A stretch of DNA of 64,000 nt from Campylobacter sp. RM6914 (GCF_004803835.1 NZ_CP012545.1:1426001-1490000); one strand, 5' to 3'; numbered from the stretch's first letter, positions 1-8,575 are shown. Numbers and translations are program-made. Notes: a model not told the origin generated them from the sequence alone.

Positions 1-107
1 TGTTCGGAGAAAAAATAGATATTTGCATTCATATTTTCCCTCGTCATTTAAAATATTAACGCAATTTTATCGTTTTTGTTTTTTAATACAAAGCCGGATG
101 TCTTTGA

Positions 108-1487
108 AAATGGGGTTATGAAAAAATTGAGCATAAAATACATTATGAGAAGATAGAAAATAAAACAAGGTGTATTCAAGATGAAATTCCTTTTGAAATA
201 CCTGATAGTTGGGCTTGGGTGAGATTGGGGAGTGTTATTATGCTTATATCTGGGCAAGATTTGACACCAGAAAAATACTCAAAAGTCAAAAGCGGTATTC
301 CATATATTACCGGCGCAAGCAATCTAGAAGGTGAAGAGGTTATTTTTAATAGATGGACGACCAAGCCAGTCTCAATAGCCAATAGTGGAGATTTGTTGCT
401 TACTTGTAAGGGTACTGTTGGGAAAATTGCTTTTTTAAAACATAAAGAAGCTCATATTGCAAGACAAATTATGGCTATCAGAGCAATAAGCAATCTAGCT
501 TTACACTATGTAAAAGCTTTTTTAATAATTTCTATGCAAAAAATTAAATCAGATGCAAAAAGTATGATACCTGGAATATCACGTGAAGTTTTGCTATCCA
601 TCCTCATCCCTCTTCCGCCGCTAGCGGAACAACAAAGAATAGTAGATAAACTTGAGAGATTATTGCCTTCTGTTGAAAGGTACAAGCAAGATAAGGAAAA
701 GCTAGATGAACTAAATTTAAAGTTTCCTTCTCGTTTAAAAAAATCAATTATTGATTATGCTATTAAAGGTAAATTGGTAAAACAAGATAAAAAAGACGAG
801 AGTGTAGAAATTTTACTTCAAAAGATAAAAAAACAAAAAGACAAACTTATAAAAGAAAAGAAAATAAAGCCATTTAAATTTAATTCTACTATTTTTAAAC
901 ACTCCGATAATTCCCATTATGAGAAGATAGGTAATAAAACTCGTATAATCCAAGATGAAATTCCTTTTGAGATACCAGATAGTTGGGCTTGGGTGAGGTT
1001 GGGGGATGTGGCGGAAATTTATACAGGTGACAGCATAAACCAAGATCAAAAGCTTAGAAAATATACAAATTTAAAGGACGGCAGATATTATATTGCCACA
1101 AAAGATGTCGGATTTAACGGGACGATAGATTATGAGAATGGAGTTAAAATCCCACAAAATGAGACAAAATTTAAAGCCGCCCCCAAAGATAGCATCTTAC
1201 TTTGCATAGAGGGCGGAAGCGCGGGCAAAAAGATAGGCTATCTTGAAAGCGAAGTATGCTTTGGCAATAAATTATGCTGCTTTACTCCATTTATTTTGCA
1301 CTCAAAATTTATATTTTATTATCTGCAAAGCTCTTGTTTTTTGGATTTTTTCAGACAAGGCACGACAGGAATAATCACAGGCGTAAATCTAAGTCAGCTA
1401 AAAACTATACTCATACCACTACCGCCCCTGTCAGAACAACGCCGCATAGTCGCCAAAATCGAAGAGATTTTAAATTTAGAAACTTAG
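108..1487 (+). pseudogene. Silent hsdS cassette (promoterless specificity-subunit copy)
   Basis: This is an open frame encoding most of a type I HsdS without a proper start. It enters from a stop at 105-107, has no in-frame ATG near the expected N-terminus (first usable codon is a GTG at 219), and has no visible promoter or ribosome site. It encodes a conserved segment ending WAWVRLG, TRD1, the central conserved helices (PLPPLAEQQRIV), a second WAWVRLG segment, and a TRD2 beginning AEIYTGDS that differs from the TRD2 of the expressed hsdS at 2351-3880. From 133 to 1009 it mirrors the expressed gene at the inverted repeat. I infer a storage cassette that donates its TRD2 by inversion. It could be translated from the GTG if a promoter lies left of the window. 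Confidence 0.8.
133..1009 (+). repeat. 877-bp inverted repeat, left copy (hsdS invertible locus)
   Basis: The left arm of a long inverted repeat. Position x here corresponds to 3826-x on the minus strand, so the partner is 2817-3693. I aligned both edges by eye: identity begins at 133/3693 (132 and 3694 differ) and ends at 1009/2817 (1010 and 2816 differ). The encoded protein is the same in both copies over the full length, from HYEKIENKTR through the second WAWVRLGDV. The arm covers TRD1, the central conserved region and the start of the second conserved block. Confidence 0.9.
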
Positions 1488-1492
1488 ACTAT

Positions 1493-1517
1493 GGGCATAC
1501 GCTTAGCGCGCATGCCC
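1493..1517. terminator. Hairpin between convergent silent hsdS and recombinase
   Basis: An inverted repeat with 10-nt arms (1493-1502 and 1508-1517, one mismatch) and a 5-nt loop sits between the two convergent stop codons and touches the recombinase stop. There is no long T-run. The convergent position suggests a bidirectional terminator. A recombinase-binding role is possible but unsupported. Confidence 0.4.
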
Positions 1518-2320
1518 TACCAATCTATAACACTATCTACAATTTGGCGTTGTTCTGTCGCCGTCTTTCGCAGATAAATTCTAGTAGTTTCGATATTTTC
1601 GTGCCCCATAAGATCGGCTAAAAATGCAATATCATTAAATTTAGCTAAAAATCTTTTTGCAAAAAGATGCCTAAACGAGTGTGGATAGACTACTTTTTCA
1701 TCAAGTCCGTAAATTTTAGCAAATTTCTTCAGCTCACCAGCTATGCCTCTTGGCGTGATAGGTTTATTAAAGCGGTTTAAAAATATAAATCCGCTTTTTA
1801 TCTTGTAGGCTTCTAACCATGATAAAGTTGCACTTTGTAGAGATGTTAGGATATAAATTCGTCTTAATTTTCCGCCTTTTGAGTATAGATCAAGATAACC
1901 GAGCTTGACGTGCTCTGCTTTAAATTTTACTAGCTCACTCACTCTTGCGCCAGTTGCCGCCAAAAATCGTATTACAAAATACCATTTTTGCTCATTATTC
2001 GTGAGCAAAGCGCCTTTGAAGTACTCATAATCGGCTTCGCTAATGACATTTTCTAAAAATGATTTTTGCTGTACTTTGACAAACTTTAACCTAAAGCCAC
2101 GCCTTTTAATGCTTTCAAGATAGCAATTTATTGCTCGAAGTCGTAAATTTACGGTTTTTGGGCGATAATTTTCTATAAGCCAAAGTTTATAGGCTTTTAA
2201 ATTTCGCACGGAAAAGCCATCAAATTTAACTAAGTATTGCTTTAACGTGCAAACATATGAAGAGATAGTATTCTCCGACAAATTTTGATTCTTAAGATAG
2301 TTTTGAAATTGTGTAATCAT
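1517..2320 (-). CDS. Tyrosine recombinase (XerC/D-like) inside the invertible hsdS segment
   Basis: A 267-residue tyrosine site-specific recombinase. An N-terminal SAM-like core-binding domain (about residues 1-85) is followed by a catalytic domain carrying the full set of residues: R126 (ATGARVSEL), a lysine near 148 (SKGGK), H214 and R217 (HSFRH), H240 (LMGHENI) and nucleophile Y249 (TRIYL). It is short for a XerC/D but complete. It lies 30 bp downstream of hsdS in the same direction and between the two arms of the 877-bp inverted repeat, the arrangement of recombinases that shuffle hsdS alleles in other bacteria. I infer that it catalyses hsdS inversion. It has an AAGGAG site at about 2327-2332 and a possible promoter of its own. 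It could instead be a remnant integrase of the surrounding island. Confidence 0.88.
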   Translation of the reverse strand: MITQFQNYLKNQNLSENTISSYVCTLKQYLVKFDGFSVRNLKAYKLWLIENYRPKTVNLRLRAINCYLESIKRRGFRLKFVKVQQKSFLENVISEADYEYFKGALLTNNEQKWYFVIRFLAATGARVSELVKFKAEHVKLGYLDLYSKGGKLRRIYILTSLQSATLSWLEAYKIKSGFIFLNRFNKPITPRGIAGELKKFAKIYGLDEKVVYPHSFRHLFAKRFLAKFNDIAFLADLMGHENIETTRIYLRKTATEQRQIVDSVIDW

Positions 2321-2341
2321 AGTAAAGTCTCCTTCGCTATG

Positions 2342-2347
2342 ATTATA
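2342..2347 (-). promoter_or_regulatory. Candidate -10 for the recombinase
   Basis: On the minus strand this reads TATAAT and lies about 22 nt upstream of the recombinase ATG, overlapping the very end of hsdS. No convincing -35 is seen, which is common in Campylobacter promoters. If real, the recombinase can be expressed independently of the hsd operon. Confidence 0.4.
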
Positions 2348-2350
2348 AAT

Positions 2351-3880
2351 TTAAGATTTTAGAATTTGTAGAATTTGCTCGATTTTGGTCACTATTCGCT
2401 CTTGTTCTGCTAGAGGCGGGAGTGGAATTAAAGTATTTTTTAAAATTTCCAAATTTATATTCTTCTGTGTCGTTTTATTTGCTGACTTCAGCAATCTATT
2501 TTTGCTTATATATAAGGCATACATAAGGTAACGGTTTGAAATTTTATATGGTTGCATAGCTACAATAGCTTGATTTGTAGCCATTTCACAGCCCAAAATC
2601 CCAACTCTGCCAATGGTCGCATAAATTGAAATTACAACAGAGCCTGTTTTTATAAGCTTGGCCGATGAGTTTTCTAAACCTAAATTTGTGATTTTATCTT
2701 TTGTTTGACTTATCAAATCAAAATTAGAATAATCACTGATGGTGAGCCACTTTATATCTCCCTTCCAATAACCACTCTCACTTTTAGTCGGCGTTCCACC
2801 CATAAAAAAATCACAAACATCCCCCAACCTCACCCAAGCCCAACTATCTGGTATCTCAAAAGGAATTTCATCTTGGATTATACGAGTTTTATTACCTATC
2901 TTCTCATAATGGGAATTATCGGAGTGTTTAAAAATAGTAGAATTAAATTTAAATGGCTTTATTTTCTTTTCTTTTATAAGTTTGTCTTTTTGTTTTTTTA
3001 TCTTTTGAAGTAAAATTTCTACACTCTCGTCTTTTTTATCTTGTTTTACCAATTTACCTTTAATAGCATAATCAATAATTGATTTTTTTAAACGAGAAGG
3101 AAACTTTAAATTTAGTTCATCTAGCTTTTCCTTATCTTGCTTGTACCTTTCAACAGAAGGCAATAATCTCTCAAGTTTATCTACTATTCTTTGTTGTTCC
3201 GCTAGCGGCGGAAGAGGGATGAGGATGGATAGCAAAACTTCACGTGATATTCCAGGTATCATACTTTTTGCATCTGATTTAATTTTTTGCATAGAAATTA
3301 TTAAAAAAGCTTTTACATAGTGTAAAGCTAGATTGCTTATTGCTCTGATAGCCATAATTTGTCTTGCAATATGAGCTTCTTTATGTTTTAAAAAAGCAAT
3401 TTTCCCAACAGTACCCTTACAAGTAAGCAACAAATCTCCACTATTGGCTATTGAGACTGGCTTGGTCGTCCATCTATTAAAAATAACCTCTTCACCTTCT
3501 AGATTGCTTGCGCCGGTAATATATGGAATACCGCTTTTGACTTTTGAGTATTTTTCTGGTGTCAAATCTTGCCCAGATATAAGCATAATAACACTCCCCA
3601 ATCTCACCCAAGCCCAACTATCAGGTATTTCAAAAGGAATTTCATCTTGAATACACCTTGTTTTATTTTCTATCTTCTCATAATGTATTTTATCCGCGTC
3701 TTTAAATATGGTGCTTTCAAATTTAGAAGGTTTGATCTTTTTTTCTTTTATAAGACTTGCCTTCTCTTTTGCTATGCGTTCAATTAGCTTACTGGCAGGC
3801 TCATCGGCGGGATCTTGCGGTACAAGCTTGCCGCTTATAGCTAGATTTAATATAGAGTTTTTAAGCTGCGTAGCAGTCAT
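2351..3880 (-). CDS. hsdS: Type I restriction-modification specificity subunit HsdS (expressed allele)
   Basis: The DNA-recognition subunit of the type I complex, with two target-recognition domains (TRDs) each reading half of a bipartite site. The start chosen is the ATG at 3880, one nt after the hsdM stop, giving 509 aa (MTATQLKNSIL...); an upstream extension inside hsdM is open but unlikely. Order: an N-terminal helix, a conserved block ending WAWVRLG, TRD1 (SVIMLISGQ...), a central conserved helix with PLPPLAEQQRIV, a second WAWVRLG block, TRD2 (CDFFMGGTPTKS...), and a C-terminal PLPPLAEQERIV helix. The stretch 2817-3693 is repeated in inverted orientation at 133-1009. Inversion would attach the alternative TRD2 and give an in-frame 513-residue protein. 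It is transcribed as the third gene of hsdR-hsdM-hsdS. Confidence 0.95.
   Translation of the reverse strand: MTATQLKNSILNLAISGKLVPQDPADEPASKLIERIAKEKASLIKEKKIKPSKFESTIFKDADKIHYEKIENKTRCIQDEIPFEIPDSWAWVRLGSVIMLISGQDLTPEKYSKVKSGIPYITGASNLEGEEVIFNRWTTKPVSIANSGDLLLTCKGTVGKIAFLKHKEAHIARQIMAIRAISNLALHYVKAFLIISMQKIKSDAKSMIPGISREVLLSILIPLPPLAEQQRIVDKLERLLPSVERYKQDKEKLDELNLKFPSRLKKSIIDYAIKGKLVKQDKKDESVEILLQKIKKQKDKLIKEKKIKPFKFNSTIFKHSDNSHYEKIGNKTRIIQDEIPFEIPDSWAWVRLGDVCDFFMGGTPTKSESGYWKGDIKWLTISDYSNFDLISQTKDKITNLGLENSSAKLIKTGSVVISIYATIGRVGILGCEMATNQAIVAMQPYKISNRYLMYALYISKNRLLKSANKTTQKNINLEILKNTLIPLPPLAEQERIVTKIEQILQILKS
2817..3693 (-). repeat. 877-bp inverted repeat, right copy (hsdS invertible locus)
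   Basis: Right arm of the inverted repeat described at 133-1009, lying within the expressed hsdS. The arms enclose 1010-2816, which holds the silent TRD2, the recombinase and the currently expressed TRD2. Homologous recombination or recombinase action at any matching point in the arms would invert this core. Confidence 0.9.
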
Positions 3881-3881
3881 A

Positions 3882-5348
3882 CTATGCCTTTTGTAAAATT
3901 TCATAAATTTGTGATATAGTGGTATCAATGCTTGCGTTTAGTTGTGCACGTTCGTCTTGATACTTTGCTATTAGCTCAAACGGATTTAAAACCTCTTCGC
4001 TCTCTTGAGGAAAGCCGCATAGATCAAGGTTAAAGTTTTGTTCTTTTAATTCATTAAAAGTATAATTTTTTGCTTTGTCAAAGCCATTTTCATTTATCTG
4101 CTCTCTGTTGTGCCACCATGAAACGACGGGCTCAAAATGTTCTATTTTCATCGGCTTTGTCTTACTGAAATTTTTATAATTTTGTGGCATATCAAGGCGG
4201 TAAAACCAAGTATTTTTAGTAGGTTCGCCCGCCGTAAAGAATAAAATATTTGTCGTTATCGATGTATAAGGTGCAAAGACGGAGTGTGGTAGGCGGATAA
4301 CGGTGTGCAAGTTAAATTCGCTTAAAAGTTTTGATTTTATTGCTACTTTAGCGTTATCTGTGCCAAATAAAAATCCATCGGGTAATATAACTGCCGCACG
4401 CCCCGCACGTTTTAGGCGCGCCATTATTACATTCATAAAAAGATCCGCCGTTTCAGAGCTTCTAAGCTCTACAGGGAAGTTGTTTTTGATATTTTCTTTT
4501 TCACTACCGCCGTAAGGAGGATTCATCAAAATAACATCAAATTTATCGGCTTGCTTGTATTCTGAGATATTTTTAGTTAGCGAATTATCATGATAAATTT
4601 CAGGATTATCTATGTCATGGAGTAAAAGATTAGTCGCGCAGAGTAGAAACGGTAATGCCTTTTTCTCTATCCCATAGATACAACTTTGATAAATTTCCCT
4701 ATCTTTTGTAGTTTTTACTTGTGAGTCAAGTTCCTTTAGCGCCGAGATGAGAAATCCGCCCGTGCCACAAGCAAAATCGGCTATTTTTTCGCCAAGCTTC
4801 ACACTTATCATCTTGGCCATAAAGTCGGTAACCGCACGCGGGGTATAAAACTCTCCAGCATTTCCTGCGCTTTGTAGGCTTTTTAGTATAGTTTCATAAA
4901 TTTCACCAAATGCATGACGCTCTTTGAAGCCGTTTAAATTCAACTCATTTATGGTATTTATCACTTGACGAAGCAAAATACCGTCTTTCATGTAGTTATT
5001 ATTGTCTTCAAAGGCTTTTTTGATTATAGTCTGAGATATCAGAGTTTTAGGCGTGATGGCAATATTTTTTAAAGACGGAAAAAGTTCATTATTTACGAAA
5101 TTTAAAAGTGCATCGCCTGTGAGAGCCTTGCCATCCTTGTGATCTATCGCCCAGTTTTTGTAACGTAAATTTTCAGGTAAAATCGAGCGATAATTATCAT
5201 CATGAATTTCCCAATCTTTCTCTTTTGTGTCATAAATTTTTAAAAATAAAATCCACGTGATTTGCTCGATCCGCTGTGCATCGCCGTTTATACCTGCGTC
5301 GTTTCGCATTATATCTTGAAGTCGTTTTATTATATTTGTTAGGCTCAT
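3882..5348 (-). CDS. hsdM: Type I restriction-modification methyltransferase subunit HsdM
   Basis: N6-adenine DNA methyltransferase subunit, 488 aa, the usual length. The N-terminal HsdM_N helical domain (about 1-130) is followed by the methylase fold. It has the SAM-binding motif I FACGTGGF near residue 200, inside the typical GEFYTPRAVTDFM context, and the catalytic motif IV NPPYGG (N-P-P-Y). The C-terminal part contacts HsdS. With HsdS it forms the methylase; with HsdR it forms the endonuclease. It lies 8 bp after hsdR, and its TAG stop is 1 nt before the hsdS ATG, so the genes are probably translationally coupled. No truncation or frameshift is seen. Confidence 0.96.
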   Translation of the reverse strand: MSLTNIIKRLQDIMRNDAGINGDAQRIEQITWILFLKIYDTKEKDWEIHDDNYRSILPENLRYKNWAIDHKDGKALTGDALLNFVNNELFPSLKNIAITPKTLISQTIIKKAFEDNNNYMKDGILLRQVINTINELNLNGFKERHAFGEIYETILKSLQSAGNAGEFYTPRAVTDFMAKMISVKLGEKIADFACGTGGFLISALKELDSQVKTTKDREIYQSCIYGIEKKALPFLLCATNLLLHDIDNPEIYHDNSLTKNISEYKQADKFDVILMNPPYGGSEKENIKNNFPVELRSSETADLFMNVIMARLKRAGRAAVILPDGFLFGTDNAKVAIKSKLLSEFNLHTVIRLPHSVFAPYTSITTNILFFTAGEPTKNTWFYRLDMPQNYKNFSKTKPMKIEHFEPVVSWWHNREQINENGFDKAKNYTFNELKEQNFNLDLCGFPQESEEVLNPFELIAKYQDERAQLNASIDTTISQIYEILQKA

Positions 5349-5356
5349 TTTTATCC

Positions 5357-7636
5357 TTATGCTGCGTAAATTTCGTATTCTAGCTCTTTAATTGCTTTTA
5401 AATAGCTATCTTTGCCGCCAAAAATATCTATTATTTCACTCACCCCACCGTAGTTTCTAAATGGATCATTTTCTAGAATTTTTGTATTTTCTATCTCTCC
5501 TATACCGCTGTTGGCATATTTTTCAAGCAATATAGTCAAAATTTCTCTTGCCTTATTTTGGTATTTGCTTAAAAAATCTTGCTTTTTGACATTCTCTACA
5601 CGCTCGCGTCTAGTGCGAGGCGGTGCATCAAAGGCTATATGGCAAATTAGGTCAAATTCATCCATTTCTTTAAATTTTTGTTGATTTTTTAATTCATCAA
5701 TCAAAATACCTTTATTTAAAAGCTCGTTTATAACGGCATTTTTACGATCATTTTTATTCCAATAGTTTATAAATTTTTCCAAGCTTTCAAATTCTTGCTT
5801 TGTGTTTTGCTTTGAAAAATCAGTCAAATTTATGGTTATGAGTTTGCCGTTTTCATCAAAAATTTGCACCTGCTCGTTTATTATCGTAGCTTCAACGCCT
5901 TTTATTATGACTTTCTTGATCGGTTCTTTTGGCGTGTCGTTTTTAGGCTCTTTTGGTTTTTCAAATGCAGGCAAATTTTCTTTTGGCCTTATATCTTGTT
6001 CGTTGACTGGATTACCGTCAAATTCTGCCTTAGCAAATAGCCTACTAACGCCTCTAAAATCCAAAATCGTAAAATGCGTCTTGCCGACATCCTCTCTAAG
6101 CCTAGTACCCCGACCAATTATCTGCCTAAATTCGGTAATGGATCCAATATTGCTATCAATGGCTATCACTTTGCAAGTTTTGCAATCAACACCGGTTGTC
6201 AAAAGTTTTGACGTTACGGCTATTACGGGATAGATCGTATCTATGTCTATAAATTTTTCAAGGCTAGCTGGCGTAGTAGTAATGTCGCCTGTCATTTGCA
6301 CGATGTAGTCTGCATTTTGTGCTACCAAATCGGAATTTTCATTTCGCAAAGCTTCACACATACGTCCTGCATGCTCGATATCAACGCAAAAAACAATCGT
6401 TTTTGCAAATCTATCATTTTGCTTTAAAAACTCCGTTATACGCTTGGCGACAAGCTCTGTGCGTTTAGTCAAAACGATATTTCTATCGTAATCTTTGATA
6501 TTATAAACCCTATCTTCTATCTCATTTCCGTACTCGTCAAAAATTTCTTTTGGTAATCTAAGCTCAAAGAGATCGACGTCTATGCCAATGCGTACAACTC
6601 TAAATGGCGCTAAAAAGCCATCATCTATACCTTGATTTAGGCTATAAGTGTAGATTGGTTCACCAAAATATGAGATATTTGACACTTCTTTATCCTCTTT
6701 AGGCGTAGCAGTCATACCAATATGTGTGGCCGAGTTAAAATACTCCAAAATTTTACGCCACTGAGAGTCTTCTTTGGCAGAGCCGCGATGACACTCGTCA
6801 ATAACTATAAGATCGAAAAAATCGGGGCTAAATTCACGAAACGGCTCGCTCTCGTCGTCTCCTACTAGCTGCTGATAAAGCGATAGATAAATTTCATACG
6901 CACTATCTAAATGTCTATTTTCCACTTTTGTCATTTTGTTACCAAAAGGCACAAAATCGCCATCTCTGCTTTGATCTACCAAGATATTCCTATCGGCTAA
7001 AAATAAAATTTTCTTTTTTGCGCCTGATTTATAGAGCCTATGTATGATCTGAAAAGCCACATATGTTTTGCCGGTGCCTGTTGCCATAACCAGCATCAAG
7101 CGATTTTTGCCGGTGGCTACCGCCTCTACGGCACGGTTAATTGCTACTTGCTGGTAGTATCTAGGGCTCTTGCTTCCTTGCGCATAAAAATATGGTTCTT
7201 GAATAATTTCTAGCTCTTTTTGCGATAAGTTTTTATATCCCAAATAGCGTTGCCAAAGACAAGAGGGGCTTGGAAATTCATCAAGGCTAATCTGCCTTTG
7301 TGTGCCATTTATTAAGTCAAGCTCTATAAAACCGCTTCCGTTGGAGCTATAAGCAAATGGCACATCAAGCATTTGAGCATAGTTTTTGGCTTGCTCTATG
7401 CCGTCTCTTATATTATGCGTTTCGTCTTTTGCTTCTATGATAGCAAGGGGTAAATTTGGTTTATAGCTTAGTAGATAATCAGCTTTTTTAAACTCGCTAC
7501 GCTTTATATGATTTTGTTTTAAATTTATCCTGCCATCAGTGATTTTATACTCCATGGAAATTTGGGTGTTTCTATCCCAGCCCATCTTCTCAATCGCAGG
7601 CGTTATAAACCTAAGTTTTATCTCTTCTTCTGTCAT
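5357..7636 (-). CDS. hsdR: Type I restriction endonuclease/translocase subunit HsdR
   Basis: A 759-residue motor and nuclease subunit of EcoEI-like architecture. The N-terminal nuclease domain shows the D...ExK pattern (ADYLLSY...AIIEAKDE, about residues 52-71). A superfamily 2 helicase core follows, with Walker A MATGTGKT, Walker B IDECH, motif III TATPK, and the later helicase motifs ending in IGRGTRLRED. The C-terminal part resembles the EcoEI R C-terminal domain that binds the methylase. The protein translocates DNA using ATP and cleaves unmethylated DNA away from the recognition site. It is first gene of the operon; an AGGAGG ribosome site precedes the ATG. Apparently intact. Confidence 0.95.
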   Translation of the reverse strand: MTEEEIKLRFITPAIEKMGWDRNTQISMEYKITDGRINLKQNHIKRSEFKKADYLLSYKPNLPLAIIEAKDETHNIRDGIEQAKNYAQMLDVPFAYSSNGSGFIELDLINGTQRQISLDEFPSPSCLWQRYLGYKNLSQKELEIIQEPYFYAQGSKSPRYYQQVAINRAVEAVATGKNRLMLVMATGTGKTYVAFQIIHRLYKSGAKKKILFLADRNILVDQSRDGDFVPFGNKMTKVENRHLDSAYEIYLSLYQQLVGDDESEPFREFSPDFFDLIVIDECHRGSAKEDSQWRKILEYFNSATHIGMTATPKEDKEVSNISYFGEPIYTYSLNQGIDDGFLAPFRVVRIGIDVDLFELRLPKEIFDEYGNEIEDRVYNIKDYDRNIVLTKRTELVAKRITEFLKQNDRFAKTIVFCVDIEHAGRMCEALRNENSDLVAQNADYIVQMTGDITTTPASLEKFIDIDTIYPVIAVTSKLLTTGVDCKTCKVIAIDSNIGSITEFRQIIGRGTRLREDVGKTHFTILDFRGVSRLFAKAEFDGNPVNEQDIRPKENLPAFEKPKEPKNDTPKEPIKKVIIKGVEATIINEQVQIFDENGKLITINLTDFSKQNTKQEFESLEKFINYWNKNDRKNAVINELLNKGILIDELKNQQKFKEMDEFDLICHIAFDAPPRTRRERVENVKKQDFLSKYQNKAREILTILLEKYANSGIGEIENTKILENDPFRNYGGVSEIIDIFGGKDSYLKAIKELEYEIYAA

Positions 7637-7914
7637 ACAAGCCTCCTCTAACTGAGTTATAGTTATAATTATAAGAAGTTAAATTCTGCAATTATATCAA
7701 AAGTTAAGTATATTTAATGGCTTGTGCTCTATCGTAATTGCAGATATTATAAATAATAAATACACAAGCTATACAGATTTAATAACACAATTGGACTCAT
7801 AATCATAATTTTAATAAGTATCCATAATAAGTAGAGAATGTAATCTGTATATACCTTATGTTAATGTTGCTTTTTAGAACTTATGCTATAATTGTTAGAA
7901 ATAAAGGAGAGCGT
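7637..7914. other. Divergent promoter region between hsdR and the toxin-antitoxin pair
   Basis: This AT-rich spacer of 278 bp contains the hsdR ribosome site and leftward promoter candidates near 7660-7672 (TATAAT-like on the minus strand), and the rightward promoter of the toxin-antitoxin pair. No RNA gene or further ORF is recognised. Confidence 0.5.
7887..7892 (+). promoter_or_regulatory. -10 element and ribosome site of the toxin-antitoxin operon
   Basis: TATAAT at 7887-7892 is followed by AAGGAG at 7904-7909 and an ATG at 7915, which sets the start of the antitoxin. An upstream in-frame start at 7858 would place this promoter inside the coding region and is rejected. Confidence 0.6.
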
Positions 7915-8160
7915 ATGAATAGGCAAAATTTAACCATATCATTGCAAAACGTTTCAGTTGATAAAGTAAACTTAATAGAAACTCTACTAAAAAGTGTGGC
8001 TAAAACCATGGATTTTAAAGTTGTAAAAGTTATAAAAGATCCATCTCTTGATAACGTAAATAATGGACTAAATGAGCTTTTGTCAATCTCGGGCATAGTA
8101 AAAGACATAATCATCTCAGATACCGACATAAAAGAGGCTAGAGCTAGAAGATATGAGTAA
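7915..8160 (+). CDS. Putative antitoxin of a PIN-domain toxin pair
   Basis: A small protein of 81 aa with no family I can name with certainty. The start is the ATG at 7915, which has a strong AAGGAG at proper spacing. The N-terminal half looks like a beta/alpha fold and the C-terminal half (about residues 40-81) is charged and helical, ending EARARRYE. The only functional evidence is context: it overlaps the following PIN-domain gene by 8 bp and precedes it, the standard antitoxin-toxin order, where the antitoxin binds the toxin and the shared promoter. It lies at the edge of the hsd island. Confidence 0.65.
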   Translation: MNRQNLTISLQNVSVDKVNLIETLLKSVAKTMDFKVVKVIKDPSLDNVNNGLNELLSISGIVKDIIISDTDIKEARARRYE

Positions 8161-8575
8161 GATTTATCTTGATGCCAATATCATAATCGACCTAATACTA
8201 GAAAGCAGAGAGTTTCATAACGAGATATTTAACCTACTAAAAGAGCATATATCAAATAACGGAATTATAGCAACAAGTAATCTAAATTTAAATACTATAT
8301 TTTTTATAGTTGCAGATAGAGCTAAGAGATATGAAGCAGCAAAAAGCTTTCTAAAAACCGTAATAAACAGCAAATCATGGGAAATTTATGATATCAATCT
8401 TGATGATATTAGGCTTGCGGTCGATATGATGGATGAAAATGACGGAGCTGACTTTGAGGACTTGCAACAGTATATAGCTGCTAAAAATAGCGGTTGTGAT
8501 CTTATCATAACCAATGATAAGGATTTTTTAAATTTTGATATCAAGGTTAAACGAACAAATCCAAATATAAAATAA
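8153..8575 (+). CDS. PIN-domain ribonuclease toxin (VapC-like)
   Basis: A 140-residue single-domain PIN protein. Acidic residues sit where the metal-binding active site is expected: D7 in YLDANI, the ADFEDLQQ segment (D100, E102, D103) and D122/D124 in ITNDKDF. PIN toxins are Mg-dependent RNases that cleave tRNA or rRNA and arrest growth unless bound by the partner antitoxin. It overlaps the upstream small gene by 8 bp, which implies coupled translation. The family-typical acidic residue near position 40 is not obvious (local sequence ATSNLN). That segment matches a COG-type PIN branch rather than classic VapC, so I leave the symbol empty. Confidence 0.82.
   Translation: MSKIYLDANIIIDLILESREFHNEIFNLLKEHISNNGIIATSNLNLNTIFFIVADRAKRYEAAKSFLKTVINSKSWEIYDINLDDIRLAVDMMDENDGADFEDLQQYIAAKNSGCDLIITNDKDFLNFDIKVKRTNPNIK

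Noticed and set aside
1517-2320. Insertion sequence or prophage built around the recombinase
   Set aside because: There are no terminal repeats of IS type, no transposase fold and no phage genes; the position between hsdS copies explains it better.
2705-3787. Small plus-strand ORFs in the hsdS region that match minus-strand ORFs at 48-1049
   Set aside because: They are opposite-strand frames of the two hsdS copies; their similarity only reflects the inverted repeat.
5802-6233. A 143-codon plus-strand ORF inside hsdR
   Set aside because: It is antisense to an intact helicase gene with clear motifs and shows no ribosome site or recognisable protein features.
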